From an uncultured Gemmiger sp. (lineage in GTDB: Bacteria > Bacillota > Clostridia > Oscillospirales > Ruminococcaceae): DNA of 5,374 nt. Made by a program: the position numbers and the translations under genes. Every line of letters begins with the position of its first letter. The stretch's first letter is position 1. The stretch is from the NCBI GenBank assembly GCA_959018215.1, contig CAUEKL010000165.1, forward strand, positions 1 to 5,374. The letters are read 5' to 3'. Under the pieces are notes generated by a model that saw only the letters and a list, made by a program, of their open reading frames with translations, was not told the origin of the DNA and ran no database searches. This document shows, in pieces, positions 4,788-5,374 of the stretch.

Positions 4788-5374
4788 ATGGAAAAGACCT
4801 GGTTTCATGTGGATGTGAACTCGGCATTTTTGTCCTGGTCGGCCCTGAAGGCTTTGCGGGAAGGGGGCACGCTGGATCTGCGCACCGTGCCCTCCGCCGT
4901 GGGCGGGGACGAGGAAAAGCGCCACGGGGTGGTGCTGGCCAAGAGCACCCCGGCCAAAAAATACGGCATCCGCACGGGGGAATCCCTCTTTTCCGCCCGG
5001 CGCAAATGCCCGGAACTCATCGTGGTACCGCCGGATTTCGACTTTTATGTGCAGAACTCCAAGGCTCTCATCGCCATCCTGAACCAGTATTCCCCGGTGG
5101 TGGAGCAGTACAGCATCGACGAGGCTTTTGTGGAGATGACCGGCACCGAGCGGCTCTTCGGCCTGCCCATCGAGACCGCCCACCAGCTGCGGCGGCGGAT
5201 CAAGGAGGAGCTGGGATTCACGGTGAACATCGGGGTGGCGCCCAACCGCCTTTTGGCCAAGATGGCCTCCGACTTTGAGAAGCCGGACAAGGTCCACCGC
5301 CTGGACCCGGAGGACGTGCCCCGCAAGCTGTGGCCTTTGCCGGTGGGGGCGCTGTTCGGGGTGGGGCCCAGCGC
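4788..5374 (+). CDS. dinB: Y-family translesion DNA polymerase (DNA polymerase IV-like), N-terminal part
   Basis: The first 195 codons of a Y-family DNA polymerase are present and the window end cuts the gene; family members are usually about 350-420 residues. It copies past damaged template bases with low fidelity. The palm residues are visible: D9 in HVDVNSAF (7-14) and the D111-E112 pair in SIDEAF (109-114), which together hold the two catalytic metal ions. F14 aligns with the steric-gate aromatic residue that excludes ribonucleotides. The fingers region includes GVVLAKSTPAKKYGIRTGES (47-66), and NIGVAPNRLLAKMASDFEKP (147-166) is the familiar 'GiapNk.lAKmASd..KP' motif. NSAFLSW and GGDEEKRHG are variants I associate with clostridial members. 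The ATG at 4788-4790 has AGGAGG (4774-4779) eight bases upstream. The symbol dinB is by family; subfamily assignment needs the missing C-terminal part. Confidence 0.93.
   Translation, partial: MEKTWFHVDVNSAFLSWSALKALREGGTLDLRTVPSAVGGDEEKRHGVVLAKSTPAKKYGIRTGESLFSARRKCPELIVVPPDFDFYVQNSKALIAILNQYSPVVEQYSIDEAFVEMTGTERLFGLPIETAHQLRRRIKEELGFTVNIGVAPNRLLAKMASDFEKPDKVHRLDPEDVPRKLWPLPVGALFGVGPS

Noticed and set aside
4635..5297. N-terminal extension of the ECF S-subunit frame up to 5297
   Set aside because: The extension is antisense to the polymerase gene and crosses the promoter region. The ATG at 4632-4634 with AGGAGG upstream and a good promoter at 4706-4734 defines the real start.

Overview
The window looks like chromosomal DNA from a GC-rich, gut-type Clostridia (Oscillospiraceae/Ruminococcaceae-like, for example the Faecalibacterium/Gemmiger/Subdoligranulum neighbourhood). 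This is an inference. It rests on the high GC with Gram-positive AGGAGG ribosome sites, the Ala/Pro-rich surface protein, the clostridial style of the Y-family polymerase (NSAFLSW, GGDEEKRHG), and hairpin-rich intergenic repeats of a kind common in that group. No rRNA, tRNA or phage gene is present to fix the taxon.

Layout from left to right. (1) Bases 1-914, + strand: the C-terminal part of a secreted, membrane-anchored surface protein, closed by a strong intrinsic terminator at 949-991. (2) Bases 992-1470: no gene, but two kinds of repeat DNA. These are a complete two-armed inverted-repeat element (about 1004-1145), a run of five tight hairpins (1195-1364), and a solo right arm of the first element (1409-1458) lying 12 bases past the next gene's stop. 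(3) Bases 1471-3653, - strand: an AraC-family regulator followed by an MFS transporter, a likely nutrient-uptake module. The transporter has its own extended -10 promoter in the 94-base gap. (4) Bases 3654-3986: the AraC promoter, a second complete copy of the two-armed element (3741-3880), and the terminator of the next gene. (5) Bases 3987-4634, - strand: an ECF-transporter substrate-binding (S) subunit. (6) Bases 4635-4787: a compact divergent promoter region. (7) Bases 4788-5374, + strand: the N-terminal part of a Y-family translesion DNA polymerase, cut by the window end.

The genes do not form one pathway. The AraC and MFS genes probably work together. The ECF S subunit is an orphan that must borrow an energizing module encoded elsewhere. 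The polymerase is unrelated to it in function but tied to it by promoter geometry: one palindromic TTGCAA serves as the -35 box for both divergent genes, with 17-base spacers and TATACT -10 boxes on each side. That symmetric promoter, and the paired repeat copies whose 59-base interiors keep the same length and about 70% identity, are the two observations most worth following up. I found no convincing CRISPR array, riboswitch, tRNA, transposase gene or previously undescribed protein system.
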